This document shows, piece by piece, positions 1 through 8,680 of a stretch of DNA of 64,000 nt. The stretch is taken from NCBI RefSeq assembly GCF_900240305.1, contig NZ_LT964854.1, positions 496,001-560,000 on the forward strand, read 5' to 3'. Position 1 is the stretch's first letter; every line of letters begins with the position of its first letter. This DNA is from Ottowia massiliensis. Its GTDB lineage: Bacteria; Pseudomonadota; Gammaproteobacteria; Burkholderiales; Burkholderiaceae_C. The notes beneath the pieces were generated by a model. That model worked only from the letters and a program-made list of their open reading frames with translations. It searched no databases and was not told the origin of the DNA. A program made the translations under genes and the position numbers.

Positions 1-506
1 TGCGGCATGGAATCCGGCAAGTCACGATACACGCCGCCTGGCCGGAAATAAGCCGCGTGCATACGCGCACCCGAAACGGCCTCATACATATCAAACAGAT
101 CTTCGCGCTCGCGGAAGGCGTAAATCAGAATCGTTGAAGAGCCGCAGTCGTTGCCATGCGAGCCGAGCCACATCAAGTGATTCAGGATTCGCGTAATCTC
201 GGCAAACATTACGCGAATATATTGCGCACGAATAGGCACCTCAATACCCAACAGCTTTTCAACTGCCAGACAATAGGCATGCTCATTGCACATCATGGAC
301 ACATAATCGAGCCGATCCATGTATGGCAATGCCTGAATGAAGGTCTTGTGTTCAGCCAGTTTCTCCGTTGCGCGATGCAGCAGGCCAATATGCGGATCAG
401 CGCGTTCCACCACTTCGCCGTCTAGCTCCAGCACCAATCGCAACACCCCGTGCGCCGCCGGGTGCTGGGGGCCGAAATTCAGCGTGTAATTCTTGATTTC
501 CGCCAT
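1..506 (-). CDS. nuoD: NADH-quinone oxidoreductase subunit D (partial)
   Basis: Subunit D (49 kDa) of respiratory complex I, part of the peripheral arm that forms the quinone site with NuoB. Only the first 168 codons are present; the gene leaves the window at base 1. The protein opens MAEIKNYTLNFGPQHPAAHG, the family's hallmark N-terminus, followed by the conserved block with LHRATEKLAE and MMCNEHAYCLAVEKLLG. The ATG at 504-506 abuts the nuoC stop directly, so translation is probably coupled. Order A-B-C-D on the minus strand is the standard nuo operon start. Confidence 0.97.
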   Translation of the reverse strand, partial: MAEIKNYTLNFGPQHPAAHGVLRLVLELDGEVVERADPHIGLLHRATEKLAEHKTFIQALPYMDRLDYVSMMCNEHAYCLAVEKLLGIEVPIRAQYIRVMFAEITRILNHLMWLGSHGNDCGSSTILIYAFREREDLFDMYEAVSGARMHAAYFRPGGVYRDLPDSMP

Positions 507-1127
507 TTACCGCATGCCTCCGTATGACTCTTCACGGATGACTCGAGGCGTAATTTCACGCAGCTCAATTGAAACCGGCTCATAAACTACGCGCTGACGA
601 TCGGCGTCGTAACGCATTTCCACATGCCCCGTCAAAGGGAAATCTTTGCGGAATGGATGTCCAACGAAACCATAATCCGTCAAGATGCGGCGCAGGTCGC
701 CGTGCCCGTCGAACATGATTCCATATAGATCGAACGCTTCCCGCTCATACCAATTGGCCGAGCTCCAGATACCCGTGACCGTAGGCAGCACTGGAAAGTC
801 ATCGTCCTCACAGAACACGCGCAAGCGCACACGCTGGTTGTGGCTTACAGACAGCAAGTGCAGTATCACGGCGAAGCGCGCTCCTTCCCAGCGCCCATCT
901 CCGTAAGCAGACATATCCATGCCGCACAAATCAATCATCTGTTCAAAGCAGCAATCAGGCGCATCTCGCAAAATCTGGGCGGCCTGTAAATAGGATGAAG
1001 CGGACACAAGCGCCGTCACTTCGCCAAGCGCCACGTTCACACTACTCGCCAATCCATCCAGCGCAATCGCAATCTTGTCTCGCAAGACGTCAGGCGCAAT
1101 GGCGTAATTCACTGTTTCTGTCAGCAT
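507..1127 (-). CDS. nuoC: NADH-quinone oxidoreductase subunit C
   Basis: 30 kDa complex I subunit, 206 residues from the chosen ATG. Conserved family block around WYEREAFDLYGIMFDGHGDL and the C-terminal LTDYGFVGHPFRKDFPLTGH are visible. An in-frame TTG at 1145 lies inside nuoB, but the ATG at 1125-1127 is preferred: a GAGGG ribosome-binding site sits about 8 bases upstream and the start falls 4 bases after the nuoB stop. Co-transcribed with nuoA, B and D. Confidence 0.96.
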   Translation of the reverse strand: MLTETVNYAIAPDVLRDKIAIALDGLASSVNVALGEVTALVSASSYLQAAQILRDAPDCCFEQMIDLCGMDMSAYGDGRWEGARFAVILHLLSVSHNQRVRLRVFCEDDDFPVLPTVTGIWSSANWYEREAFDLYGIMFDGHGDLRRILTDYGFVGHPFRKDFPLTGHVEMRYDADRQRVVYEPVSIELREITPRVIREESYGGMR

Positions 1128-1131
1128 GAAA

Positions 1132-1611
1132 TCACGCCCTCGCAATCGTGTTAGTACGCCGCACCTTTTGCTGCAATTGGATGATTCCGTATATCAATGC
1201 CTCGGCCGTCGGCGGACATCCGGGCACATACACATCCACTGGAACGATGCGGTCGCAGCCACGCACCACTGAATAGCTGTAGTGGTAATAGCCTCCGCCA
1301 TTGGCGCATGAACCCATGGAAAGCACCCAGCGCGGCTCGGCCATTTGGTCATATACCTTGCGCAAGGCTGGCGCCATTTTGTTGCAGAGCGTGCCTGCAA
1401 CAATCATCAGATCCGACTGACGCGGCGACGCACGAAATACTTCTGCGCCAAAACGCGCTATGTCATAGCGCGCCGTGGCGGCGTGCATCATTTCCACCGC
1501 GCAACAGGCCAGACCAAAAGTCATAGGCCAAAGCGAGCCTGTTTTGGCCCAATTCATCACCGCGTCAAAATTCGTGGTGATGAAATTTTTCTCCATCATC
1601 CCTTCAATCAT
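1132..1611 (-). CDS. nuoB: NADH-quinone oxidoreductase subunit B
   Basis: PSST subunit of complex I, 159 residues, carrying the terminal iron-sulfur cluster N2. The cluster ligands are visible: the adjacent cysteine pair in GLACCAVEMM, the cysteine in GSCANGGGYY, and the one in PGCPPTAEALIYG. Acts at the membrane interface passing electrons to ubiquinone with NuoD. Start ATG at 1609-1611; an alternative internal start (MMEKNF) four codons later cannot be excluded. Confidence 0.97.
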   Translation of the reverse strand: MIEGMMEKNFITTNFDAVMNWAKTGSLWPMTFGLACCAVEMMHAATARYDIARFGAEVFRASPRQSDLMIVAGTLCNKMAPALRKVYDQMAEPRWVLSMGSCANGGGYYHYSYSVVRGCDRIVPVDVYVPGCPPTAEALIYGIIQLQQKVRRTNTIARA

Positions 1612-1644
1612 GCTGCCATCCTTGCCAGACTGCCGACATTGCCA

Positions 1645-2004
1645 TCACTCCCAATCCAGGGCGCCTTTCTTCCATTCATAAACGAATCCGACAACCAGAA
1701 TCGCCAGAAAGACAAGAACAGCAATGAATCCTGGCAAGCCCACATCGCGCAGGGCTACCGCCCACGGAAAGAGAAAGGCGATTTCCAGGTCGAACAGAAT
1801 GAACAGGATGGCTACGAGGTAATAACGCACATCAAATTTCATGCGCGCATCCTCAAAGGCATCAAAGCCGCACTCGTAAGGAGAGTTCTTGGCAGCGTCA
1901 GGGCGATTGGGGCCGAAAAAGGCTCCCATTCCCAGACACAGCGCGCCAACGAGCAAACCGATCAGAATAAAGACCAGAACAGGAAAATACTGAGCCAGAC
2001 TCAT
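1645..2004 (-). CDS. nuoA: NADH-quinone oxidoreductase subunit A
   Basis: Small hydrophobic complex I subunit, 119 residues, with three transmembrane segments (about residues 8-30, 62-82 and 90-110). The signature SPYECGFDAFEDARMKFDVR between TM1 and TM2 contains the conserved redox-sensitive loop cysteine. First gene of the nuo operon; tRNA-Leu lies immediately upstream in the same direction. Confidence 0.97.
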   Translation of the reverse strand: MSLAQYFPVLVFILIGLLVGALCLGMGAFFGPNRPDAAKNSPYECGFDAFEDARMKFDVRYYLVAILFILFDLEIAFLFPWAVALRDVGLPGFIAVLVFLAILVVGFVYEWKKGALDWE

Positions 2005-2063
2005 TGCGCATTCATCGTCAGGAACCGGGATGCGCTGGGAACTCGCTCCCGGTGTTTTTTGTT

Positions 2064-2148
2064 TGGTGCCGTCGGCGAGACTCGAACTCGCACAGCTTTC
2101 GCCACTACCCCCTCAAGATAGCGTGTCTACCAATTTCACCACGACGGC
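2064..2148 (-). tRNA. tRNA-Leu (GAG)
   Basis: 85-nt class II tRNA including an encoded 3' CCA (complement of 2064-2066). The acceptor stem GCCGTCG pairs with CGACGGC. The anticodon stem CTATC/GGTAG encloses loop TTGAGGG, giving anticodon GAG. A long variable arm and the T-loop GTTCGAGTC are present. It sits between secG and nuoA and points the same way, as in many Burkholderiales. Confidence 0.95.
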
Positions 2149-2258
2149 TGATTGTTGCTTGCTTTCACTTGCTGCGTTTTTTTGTGACCTTTGTTCAGCC
2201 CGTGAAGCAAGACGGGAATTCTATCTGGAAAAAATCGTCTTACGGCAGAGCAAGGTTT

Positions 2259-2711
2259 TTAATTTTTGGGTGCCTGCTCGGCGGCATCGCCTGTCTTCTT
2301 GCCCGCCTCCGGCTTGGCTTTTTCCTGATTGGCATCAGCCGGTTTGCCCTCGTTCTGAGGCGTTGCATGCGACGCAGCCGCCCCGGCGGGGATGGCTGCC
2401 GCTGCGTCCGGCTGAACGGTCTCAGGGGCCTTTACGCCCTCCAGCACGCTGCCGCCAGATGCTTCAACGCGCGGACTGAAACCGTAGTAAGACAGCAGCA
2501 GCGTGCTGGCCAGAAAAACCGTTGCCAGCACGGCCGTGCTGCGCGAGAGAAAGTTGGCGCTGCCGCTAGCGCCAAACAGGCTGCCGGAACTGCCGCTGCC
2601 AAAGGCGGCCCCCATGTCAGCGCCCTTGCCGTGCTGCACCAGGATGAGGCCCACCATGCCCAAGGCAGACAGGATTTGTGCCACCAGCACGAGGTTCATG
2701 ACAAAGCTCAT
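2259..2711 (-). CDS. secG: Preprotein translocase subunit SecG
   Basis: Small SecYEG component that assists SecA-driven export. The 150-residue protein has two N-terminal transmembrane helices (about 2-24 and 55-76) joined by the conserved VQHGKGADMGAAFGSGSSGS loop. An Ala/Pro/Lys-rich tail of roughly 65 residues follows, longer than the E. coli protein (110 aa) but common in betaproteobacteria. MNLVLV at codon 5 is an alternative start. It lies between tpiA and tRNA-Leu/nuo on the same strand. Confidence 0.95.
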   Translation of the reverse strand: MSFVMNLVLVAQILSALGMVGLILVQHGKGADMGAAFGSGSSGSLFGASGSANFLSRSTAVLATVFLASTLLLSYYGFSPRVEASGGSVLEGVKAPETVQPDAAAAIPAGAAASHATPQNEGKPADANQEKAKPEAGKKTGDAAEQAPKN

Positions 2712-2753
2712 TCGTTCACTCCAATGTATTTTTTGATGTAGCCAAGCGCTCGA

Positions 2754-3503
2754 TTAGCTGGCCGTCTCAATGATTTTCAGAAAGTCCCGCGCCTTGAGGC
2801 TCGCGCCGCCAATCAATCCGCCGTCAATGTCAGGCTGGGCCAGTAGCTCGGCTGCATTGCCTGCATTCATGCTGCCGCCATAGAGGATGCGCACACCCGC
2901 CGCTTGCAAATCGGCGGCGGCCAACAAGGCGCGCAATGCGGCATGTACCGCCTGCGCCTGCTCAGGCGTTGCGGTTCTGCCTGTGCCAATGGCCCAGACA
3001 GGCTCATAAGCCACCACCAGATCAGCCAGACGTTCGCCGTTCAGCTGAATCACCGCCGAAAGCTGGCGGCTGACCACGGATTCGGTCTCTCCCTGCTCGC
3101 GCTCTCGCAGGGTTTCACCCACGCAGACGATGGGCGTAAGGCCCGCCGCCAGCGCGCGTTGCGCTTTGACTGCCACTTGTGCGTTGGTTTCGCCCTGGTA
3201 CTGGCGGCGCTCGCTATGGCCCACGATGACATAGCGCGCGCCCAGCTCTTTCAGCATGGCCGCCGATACGTCACCCGTATAGGCGCCGCTTTCGTGCTGC
3301 GACACGTCTTGCGCGCCCAGCGCGATGCCGCCCTGCCCTGCCAGCAGCAGCTGCACCTGCGCCAAATAAACGGCAGGCACGCACACGGCCACATCGCATG
3401 CCGGTTGCCCGATGCCTGCCAGCAACTCGCCCATCAGAGCTGCATTGGCAGCCAGACTGCCGTTCATCTTCCAGTTGCCTGCAATCAGTTTTTTCCGGCC
3501 CAT
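2754..3503 (-). CDS. tpiA: Triose-phosphate isomerase
   Basis: Interconverts dihydroxyacetone phosphate and glyceraldehyde 3-phosphate in glycolysis and gluconeogenesis. At 249 residues it has normal length. Substrate lysine is in GNWKMNGS, the catalytic histidine in VIVGHSERR, the catalytic glutamate in AYEPVWAIGTG followed by the flexible loop, and the phosphate-binding ILYGGSMNAGN near the C-terminus. The upstream qor gene ends only 4 bases away, suggesting co-transcription. Confidence 0.98.
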   Translation of the reverse strand: MGRKKLIAGNWKMNGSLAANAALMGELLAGIGQPACDVAVCVPAVYLAQVQLLLAGQGGIALGAQDVSQHESGAYTGDVSAAMLKELGARYVIVGHSERRQYQGETNAQVAVKAQRALAAGLTPIVCVGETLREREQGETESVVSRQLSAVIQLNGERLADLVVAYEPVWAIGTGRTATPEQAQAVHAALRALLAAADLQAAGVRILYGGSMNAGNAAELLAQPDIDGGLIGGASLKARDFLKIIETAS

Positions 3504-3507
3504 GACA

Positions 3508-4524
3508 TCAGCTCCAGGTCAGAATGATCTTGCCCACGTGCGCGCCGCTTTCCATCAGCACATGAGCGCGGGCTGCGCCGCTGGGCCATCCATCCGCGCC
3601 TCGCAGCGCCGGAAAAGTGGCATGAACCACGGGCCGGATGGCGCCGCTTTCCAGCAGCGGCCATACCCTTTCGCGCAGCGCCCTGGCAATGGCCGCCTTG
3701 AAGGCCACGGGGCGGGCGCGCAGCGTGTTGCCCGTCACGGTCAGGCGTTTGACCAGCAGCCGCCCCGCGTTGAACCCGCTTTTCACGCCGCCTTGTACCG
3801 CAATGATGGCCAGGCGGCCGTCTTCGGCCATGCATTCCACCTCGCGCTGCACGTAATCGCCCGCCACCATGTCCAGAATGACGTCCACGCCTTTGCCATT
3901 GGTGAGCTTTTTGGCTTCTTCGGCAAAGTCAGCGGTCTTGTAATTGATGGCGTGATCAGCGCCCAGCTCGCAGGCTTTCGCGCACTTCTCGTCAGAGCCG
4001 CAGGTCACGATGACGGTCGCGCCCAGCGCCTTACCCAGCTGAATGGCTGTCACGCCGATGCCGCTGGCGCCGCCTTGCACGAGCAGGGTTTCTCCCGGCT
4101 GCAACCGCGCACGGTCAAACACGTTGCTCCACACGGTGAAGAAGGTTTCCGGCAGTGCGGCAGCCTGCACGTCGGTCAGCCCCTTAGGGATAGGCAGACA
4201 TTGCGCCACCGGAGCCACGCAATATTCGGCATAGCCGCCGCCCGCCACCAGGGCGCATACCCGGTCGCCCACTGCCAGCCCGCATTCGGCCAGCGCGGCG
4301 GTATCGCCCGCTTCAATCACGCCCGCCACCTCCAGCCCCGGCAGGTCAGACGCGCCGGGCGGCGGCGGATAGTGCCCTTGCCGCTGAACCACGTCAGGCC
4401 GGTTCACGCCTGAAGCTGCCACGCGAATCAGCACCTCACCCGCGCCCGCCTGCGGCACAGGCCGCTCGGCAGGCACCAGCACAGCAGGGCCGCCGTTTTC
4501 CCTGATTTCAATGCATTTCATCAT
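3508..4524 (-). CDS. NAD(P)H-quinone oxidoreductase, zinc-independent MDR (PIG3-like)
   Basis: Medium-chain dehydrogenase/reductase of the quinone oxidoreductase class, 338 residues. The N-terminal GroES-like domain includes the SGVNRPDVVQRQGHYPPPPG segment. The Rossmann domain has the nucleotide motif VQGGASGIGVTAIQLGKALG and no structural zinc cysteines, as in TP53I3/QorA enzymes. It probably reduces quinones with NADPH. Two consecutive ATG codons start the gene; MKCIEI is equally plausible. It lies between pnp and tpiA in the same direction. Confidence 0.88.
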   Translation of the reverse strand: MMKCIEIRENGGPAVLVPAERPVPQAGAGEVLIRVAASGVNRPDVVQRQGHYPPPPGASDLPGLEVAGVIEAGDTAALAECGLAVGDRVCALVAGGGYAEYCVAPVAQCLPIPKGLTDVQAAALPETFFTVWSNVFDRARLQPGETLLVQGGASGIGVTAIQLGKALGATVIVTCGSDEKCAKACELGADHAINYKTADFAEEAKKLTNGKGVDVILDMVAGDYVQREVECMAEDGRLAIIAVQGGVKSGFNAGRLLVKRLTVTGNTLRARPVAFKAAIARALRERVWPLLESGAIRPVVHATFPALRGADGWPSGAARAHVLMESGAHVGKIILTWS

Positions 4525-4582
4525 TCAAAACCGGCTTGGGTCCTCGTGAAACAAGGCCGGAGCGCTCTCTTTTTGATAGCCA

Positions 4583-6721
4583 TCATTCAGCCGCTGGCTG
4601 GCGTTCTTCGCGCACCGGGCGTTCCAGCAGGGCTTTCATCGACAGCTTGATGCGGCCCTTGTCGTCGGTTTCCAGCACCTTCACGCGCACCACCTGGCCT
4701 TCTTGCAGGTAGTCGCTCACCTTTTCCACGCGCTCATGGGCAATCTGGCTGATGTGCAGCAGGCCGTCCTTGCCGGGCAGGATGTTCACCAACGCGCCAA
4801 AGTCCAGAATCTTGGTCACGGGGCCTTCATAGACCTGCCCCACTTCCGCCTCGGCAGTGATTTCCTCAATGCGGCGGCGCGCCTCTTCAGCCTTGGCGGC
4901 GTCATTGCTGGCAATGGTGATCACGCCGTCTTCGGCAATGTCTATGGTGGTGCCCGTTTCTTCCGTGAGCTGGCGGATGGTCGCGCCGCCCTTGCCGATC
5001 ACGTCGCGGATTTTTTCCGGGTTGATCTTCATGGTGTAGAGCTTGGGCGCGTAGCTGCTGATTTCGGCCTTGGCCTCGCCCAACGCTTCCTGCATCTTGC
5101 CCAGAATGTGCATGCGCGCTTCCTTGGCCTGCGCCAGCGCCACTTGCATGATTTCCTTGGTGATGCCCTGAATCTTGATGTCCATCTGCAAGGCCGTGAT
5201 GCCGCCTGTCGTGCCCGCCACCTTGAAGTCCATGTCGCCCAGGTGATCTTCGTCACCCAGAATGTCGGTCAGCACGGCAAAGCGGTTGCCTTCCTTGATC
5301 AGGCCCATCGCAATACCGGCCACATGCGCCTTCATGGGCACGCCCGCATCCATCAGGCTCAGACAGCCGCCGCACACGGAAGCCATGGATGAAGAACCAT
5401 TGGACTCGGTGATCTCGCTCACCACGCGGATGGTGTAGGGGAACTCATCCTTGCCGGGCAGCAGCGGCACCAGGGCGCGCTTGGCCAGGCGGCCGTGGCC
5501 GATTTCGCGCCGCTTGGTGCTGCCCATGCGGCCCGCCTCGCCCGTGGCAAAGGGCGGCATGTTGTAGTGGAAGATGAAGCGGTCTTCAAACTCGCCCGCC
5601 AGCGCGTCAATGCGCTGCGCGTCGCGCTCGGTGCCCAGCGTGGTCACCACCAGCGCCTGCGTTTCGCCGCGCGTGAACAGGGCCGAGCCATGCGTGCGCG
5701 GCAGCACGCTGCTGCGGATTTCAATGGGGCGCACGGTGCGCGTGTCGCGCCCGTCAATGCGCGGCTCGCCCGCCAGAATCTGCCCGCGAACAATGGCCGC
5801 CTCCAGCTCGAACAGCTGGTTGTCCACCTTCACTTCGTCAAACTCCGCGCCCTCTTCGGCCAAAGCGGCCTTGACGGCGGCATACGCCTCACGCAGGGCC
5901 TGCGTGCGGGCCTGCTTGCTGCGAATCTGGTAGGCCGCGCGCAGTTTTTCTTCGGCCAGCGCCTTGACTTTGGCCATGAAGGCTTCGTCCCGGGCTTCCG
6001 GCGCCCAGGTGCCGTCTTCGGCCCACAGGGGCTTACCCGCTTCGCGCACCAGATCGTGAATGGCCTCAATGGCAATCTTGCCCTGCTCGTGGCCGAACAC
6101 CACCGCGCCCAGCATCACGTCTTCCGAAAGCTGGTCGGCTTCCGACTCCACCATCAGCACGGCCGATTCCGTGCCCGCCACCACCAGGTCCAGCTGGCTG
6201 TTCTTGCGCGCCGTGGGGCCGGGGTTGAGCACGTATTCGCCATTGACGTAGCCCACGCGCGCCGCGCCAATGGGGCCGTTGAAGGGAATGCCGCTCACCG
6301 ACAGCGCCGCGCTCACGGCGATCATGGCGGCAATATCCGCATCCACCTCCGGGTTCAGCGACAGCGTGTGCACCACCACGTGCACTTCATTGAAAAAGCC
6401 TTCCGGAAACAGCGGGCGGATGGGCCGGTCAATCAGGCGGCTGGTCAGCGTTTCCAGCTCGCTGGGCTTGGCTTCACGCTTGAAAAAGCTGCCGGGAATC
6501 TTGCCCGCCGCGTAGGTTTTCTCGATGTAGTCCACCGTCAGCGGGAAAAAGTCCTGCCCCGGCTTGGCCTGCTTGCTGGCGGCCACCGTGGCCAGCACCA
6601 CGGTGTCGTCTATGTTCACCAGCACCGCGCCCGTGGCCTGGCGGGCGATCTCGCCCGTTTCCATCACCACGGTTTTGTCGCCCCACTGGAAGGTCTTGGT
6701 GACTTTGTTGAAAAGGCTCAT
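4583..6721 (-). CDS. pnp: Polyribonucleotide nucleotidyltransferase (PNPase)
   Basis: 3'-5' phosphorolytic exoribonuclease of the RNA degradosome, 712 residues. Two RNase PH-like domains (about 10-230 and 320-550) are joined by an all-helical linker. A KH domain follows (IRDVIGKGGATIRQLTEETG), then an S1 domain (EVGQVYEGPVTKILDFGALV). The conserved core stretch FAVLTDILGDEDHLGDMDFK is present. A good ribosome-binding site (GGAGCAAAC) precedes the ATG. Placement directly after rpsO is the classical rpsO-pnp arrangement. Confidence 0.98.
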   Translation of the reverse strand: MSLFNKVTKTFQWGDKTVVMETGEIARQATGAVLVNIDDTVVLATVAASKQAKPGQDFFPLTVDYIEKTYAAGKIPGSFFKREAKPSELETLTSRLIDRPIRPLFPEGFFNEVHVVVHTLSLNPEVDADIAAMIAVSAALSVSGIPFNGPIGAARVGYVNGEYVLNPGPTARKNSQLDLVVAGTESAVLMVESEADQLSEDVMLGAVVFGHEQGKIAIEAIHDLVREAGKPLWAEDGTWAPEARDEAFMAKVKALAEEKLRAAYQIRSKQARTQALREAYAAVKAALAEEGAEFDEVKVDNQLFELEAAIVRGQILAGEPRIDGRDTRTVRPIEIRSSVLPRTHGSALFTRGETQALVVTTLGTERDAQRIDALAGEFEDRFIFHYNMPPFATGEAGRMGSTKRREIGHGRLAKRALVPLLPGKDEFPYTIRVVSEITESNGSSSMASVCGGCLSLMDAGVPMKAHVAGIAMGLIKEGNRFAVLTDILGDEDHLGDMDFKVAGTTGGITALQMDIKIQGITKEIMQVALAQAKEARMHILGKMQEALGEAKAEISSYAPKLYTMKINPEKIRDVIGKGGATIRQLTEETGTTIDIAEDGVITIASNDAAKAEEARRRIEEITAEAEVGQVYEGPVTKILDFGALVNILPGKDGLLHISQIAHERVEKVSDYLQEGQVVRVKVLETDDKGRIKLSMKALLERPVREERQPAAE

Positions 6722-6732
6722 GTTTGCTCCTT

Positions 6733-6785
6733 GTTTGATAGCTGCCCGCGCTTGTTTTGCGGGCGCTGGAGCCGGTTTTTCTCAA
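6733..6785 (-). repeat. Comamonadaceae-type intergenic repeat with hairpin
   Basis: Between rpsO and pnp, the plus strand reads TTGATAGCTGCCCGCGC, then a GC hairpin (GCCCGC/GCGGGC) and GGAGCCGGTTTTTC. I recognise the pattern TTTGATAGCTGC-TGCGC...GCC...TTTT as a short intergenic repeat common in Comamonadaceae. Its role is unknown. It may fold in the rpsO-pnp transcript leader. It resembles the more abundant repeat described elsewhere in this window. Confidence 0.45.
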
Positions 6786-6906
6786 GACGCGATGCCATTC
6801 CAGAACCCGGCCCGCCAGCCAAACCGGCAGGGCCTGCAAACTTTTTCGGGTTTTGGAATGACACAGCCTCGCCTGTGAAACGCCGCGCTCCGGGGTTGAA
6901 AAAACA

Positions 6907-6943
6907 CAAAAACGCCTGGGCCAGCAAAGGCGTCAGGCGTTTT
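6907..6943 (-). terminator. Rho-independent terminator after rpsO
   Basis: Inverted repeat AAAACGCCTG (6909-6918) / CAGGCGTTTT (6934-6943), about 15 bases beyond the rpsO stop. Read on the minus strand it ends in a T-rich stretch. It probably attenuates rpsO transcription ahead of pnp. Confidence 0.75.
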
Positions 6944-6958
6944 GGCGTGCATGGCGGC

Positions 6959-7225
6959 TTACTTGCGCAGGCCGAGTTTCTGAATCAGGGCCAGATAGCG
7001 GTCGGCATCGCGGCCCTTGAGGTAGTCCAGCAGCTTGCGGCGGCGGCTGACCATGCGCAGCAGGCCACGGCGGCCGTGGTGGTCTTTGGCGTGCTGCTTG
7101 AAGTGGGGCATCAGCTCGTTGATGCGGGCCGTCAGCAGGGCCACCTGCACTTCGGGGCTGCCGGTGTCGCCAGCCTTGCGGGCGTTGTCCTTGACCACGG
7201 CGGCCTTGTTCTCTTTGGAGATCAT
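6959..7225 (-). CDS. rpsO: 30S ribosomal protein S15
   Basis: 16S rRNA-binding protein of the small subunit platform, 88 residues, the usual length. Diagnostic sequences are GDTGSPEVQVALLTARINEL, HKDHHGRRGLL-like HAKDHHGRRGLLRMVSRRRK and LDYLKGRDADRYLALIQKLG. The ATG at 7223-7225 (MISKENKAAVV) gives the family N-terminus; the reading frame stays open upstream, but that part does not match S15. Confidence 0.98.
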   Translation of the reverse strand: MISKENKAAVVKDNARKAGDTGSPEVQVALLTARINELMPHFKQHAKDHHGRRGLLRMVSRRRKLLDYLKGRDADRYLALIQKLGLRK

Positions 7226-7425
7226 TGCTTGAATCCTTGCGTTCCAAATGGTTTGACTTGCGCCACGCGCCGGAACTGCACGCGGCGTGCGTTTTGCGAC
7301 ATGCAAAACCGGCGGATTGTATGGCATTGCCCCTGTCTGGTCCTGCCTGAAAAGAGGCGCAAGAAGCTGCGCTTTCGCTGAAAGGCGGCAAACGCAGGCG
7401 CCCTCTTGCGGGCGCACTCTTTTTT

Positions 7426-8178
7426 TCAGGCGCGCCGCAGGGTAAAGCGCTCAAAGCCCGCGCCAAGCTGGCGGATTTGCTCTGGCGTGAGCGTCCAGGC
7501 GGGAGCGGCGGGGGTGCGGCATTCCTGCACGGCCCAGCAAGTCACGCCGCTGGCGCGCAGTTCGTCAGCCAGGGCCAGCAATTCGCTGGCGCTGAACAGG
7601 CCCGGGTGCCAGGTGGTGCGGCATTCAAAGTCGATGCCGCTGTCCGCCAGCGCGCGCAGAGCTTGCCGGGGACGGCCGGCGCTGCCGGGGGCGGCGGTGA
7701 TGGCGTCGTGCCGGTGCGCGGGGGCCTTGATGTCCAGCCCCACCCAGTCCAGCTGAGGCAGCAGCGCGGCCAGGCGCTGCGGATACATGCCGGCGGTGTG
7801 CAGGGCCGTTTGCATGCCCAGCGCGCGCACGGCGGCAAGGGCGTCGGCAAGAGCGGCCTGCAAGGTGGGTTCGCCGCCGGAGAAGACCACGCCGTCCAGC
7901 AGGCCGCGCCGCCGGTGCAAAAAGGCCAGCGCGTCCGGCCACGGCAGAGCGGGCGGCGTGGCGGCGTCCAGCAGCTCCGTGTTGTGGCAGTAGGTGCAGC
8001 GCCAAGGGCAGCCCTGGCAGTAGAGAACGGCGGCCAGGCGGCCCGGAAAGTCGATGGTGGTCAGCGGCGTGAGGCCGCCCAGGCGCAGGGGCTTGCCGCT
8101 TTCCGCCGCAGGGCGGGCGGCCTCTGGCGGCAGGCTGGCAGGTGTTTTCACATCAAAAAGAGGAGCGAATTCAGGCAT
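7426..8178 (-). CDS. nrdG: Anaerobic ribonucleotide reductase activating protein (radical SAM)
   Basis: Radical-SAM activase that installs the glycyl radical on class III ribonucleotide reductase. The [4Fe-4S] motif CxxxCxxC is in YCQGCPWRCTYCHN, and the SAM-binding GGE is in VVFSGGEPTLQ. The 250 residues match the short activase family. The canonical region starts at LRLGGLTPLTTIDFPG, about residue 31. The upstream ATG (8176-8178) and residues MPEFAPLFDV lie inside a copy of the dispersed repeat, so the true start could be later, for example a GTG at 8149-8151. It is downstream of nrdD and the glycyl-radical peptide gene. Confidence 0.92.
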   Translation of the reverse strand: MPEFAPLFDVKTPASLPPEAARPAAESGKPLRLGGLTPLTTIDFPGRLAAVLYCQGCPWRCTYCHNTELLDAATPPALPWPDALAFLHRRRGLLDGVVFSGGEPTLQAALADALAAVRALGMQTALHTAGMYPQRLAALLPQLDWVGLDIKAPAHRHDAITAAPGSAGRPRQALRALADSGIDFECRTTWHPGLFSASELLALADELRASGVTCWAVQECRTPAAPAWTLTPEQIRQLGAGFERFTLRRA

Positions 8179-8240
8179 CTTAAATGCCGTGATGTCCTAG
8201 AAAATATTGAAAGGTATGCTATTGATGAAGGAGCAAATTC
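8156..8240 (+). repeat. Dispersed intergenic repeat, copy 1
   Basis: Starts AAAGAGGAGCGAATTCAGG and ends ATGCTATTGATGAAGGAGC, with a central GTCCTAG. It overlaps the 5' end of nrdG and supplies that gene's ATG and first codons in antisense. The other copies share the same ends and the C(T)TAG core. Confidence 0.75.
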
Positions 8241-8306
8241 ACGGCATGGCCGTAATGACCATCGCCATTCCCGCGCGGGCGGGAATGGCGACTCTGAAGC
8301 AGCCGC

Positions 8307-8513
8307 TCAGGCGCAACGGCTCAGCGCGGCAGGTTCCGCAAAGAAGCGCCGCTCGGCGTGCTCGCCCTGTTTGCCGATGTTGAAGCTGGCAACGGGGCGG
8401 TGGTAGCCCATCACGCGCGTCCAGACTTCGCAGGGCTGGCGCTCTTCGTCGGTGAGTTGCACGGCGTCGGCGGCAGGCGCCGCAACCGGCCGGATGGCGA
8501 TGGTTTTGCTCAT
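8307..8513 (-). CDS. Stand-alone glycyl-radical domain of class III ribonucleotide reductase
   Basis: 68-residue protein whose core CEVWTRVMGYHRPVASFNIG matches the C-terminal glycyl-radical segment of NrdD enzymes (pattern C-E-V-x-x-R-V-x-G-Y-x-R-P-V-x-x-x-N-x-G-K). Gly36 in RVMGY is the predicted radical site. The separate NrdD at 8812-10866 lacks this segment, so the two proteins probably form one enzyme. It has its own strong ribosome-binding site (AAAGGAGC, about 6 bases before the ATG at 8511-8513), arguing for independent translation. It lies between nrdD and nrdG, as expected for the operon. The role in an assembled enzyme is inferred. Confidence 0.82.
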   Translation of the reverse strand: MSKTIAIRPVAAPAADAVQLTDEERQPCEVWTRVMGYHRPVASFNIGKQGEHAERRFFAEPAALSRCA

Positions 8514-8680
8514 GGAAAGCTCCTTTCGGGTGGTTGAAGAAAAGGGGAAGAAGGCTGTCGCTGCTTCTTTGATGGCTGCTGCCGCGCGTGATGGAAGGCT
8601 TGCGCCAGACCGGGCCGTTTCTTGAACAGGCGTTTGCAGCCTGCTCAGAGCCAGCCGTCAAAACGCTCCCGAAACCATCA

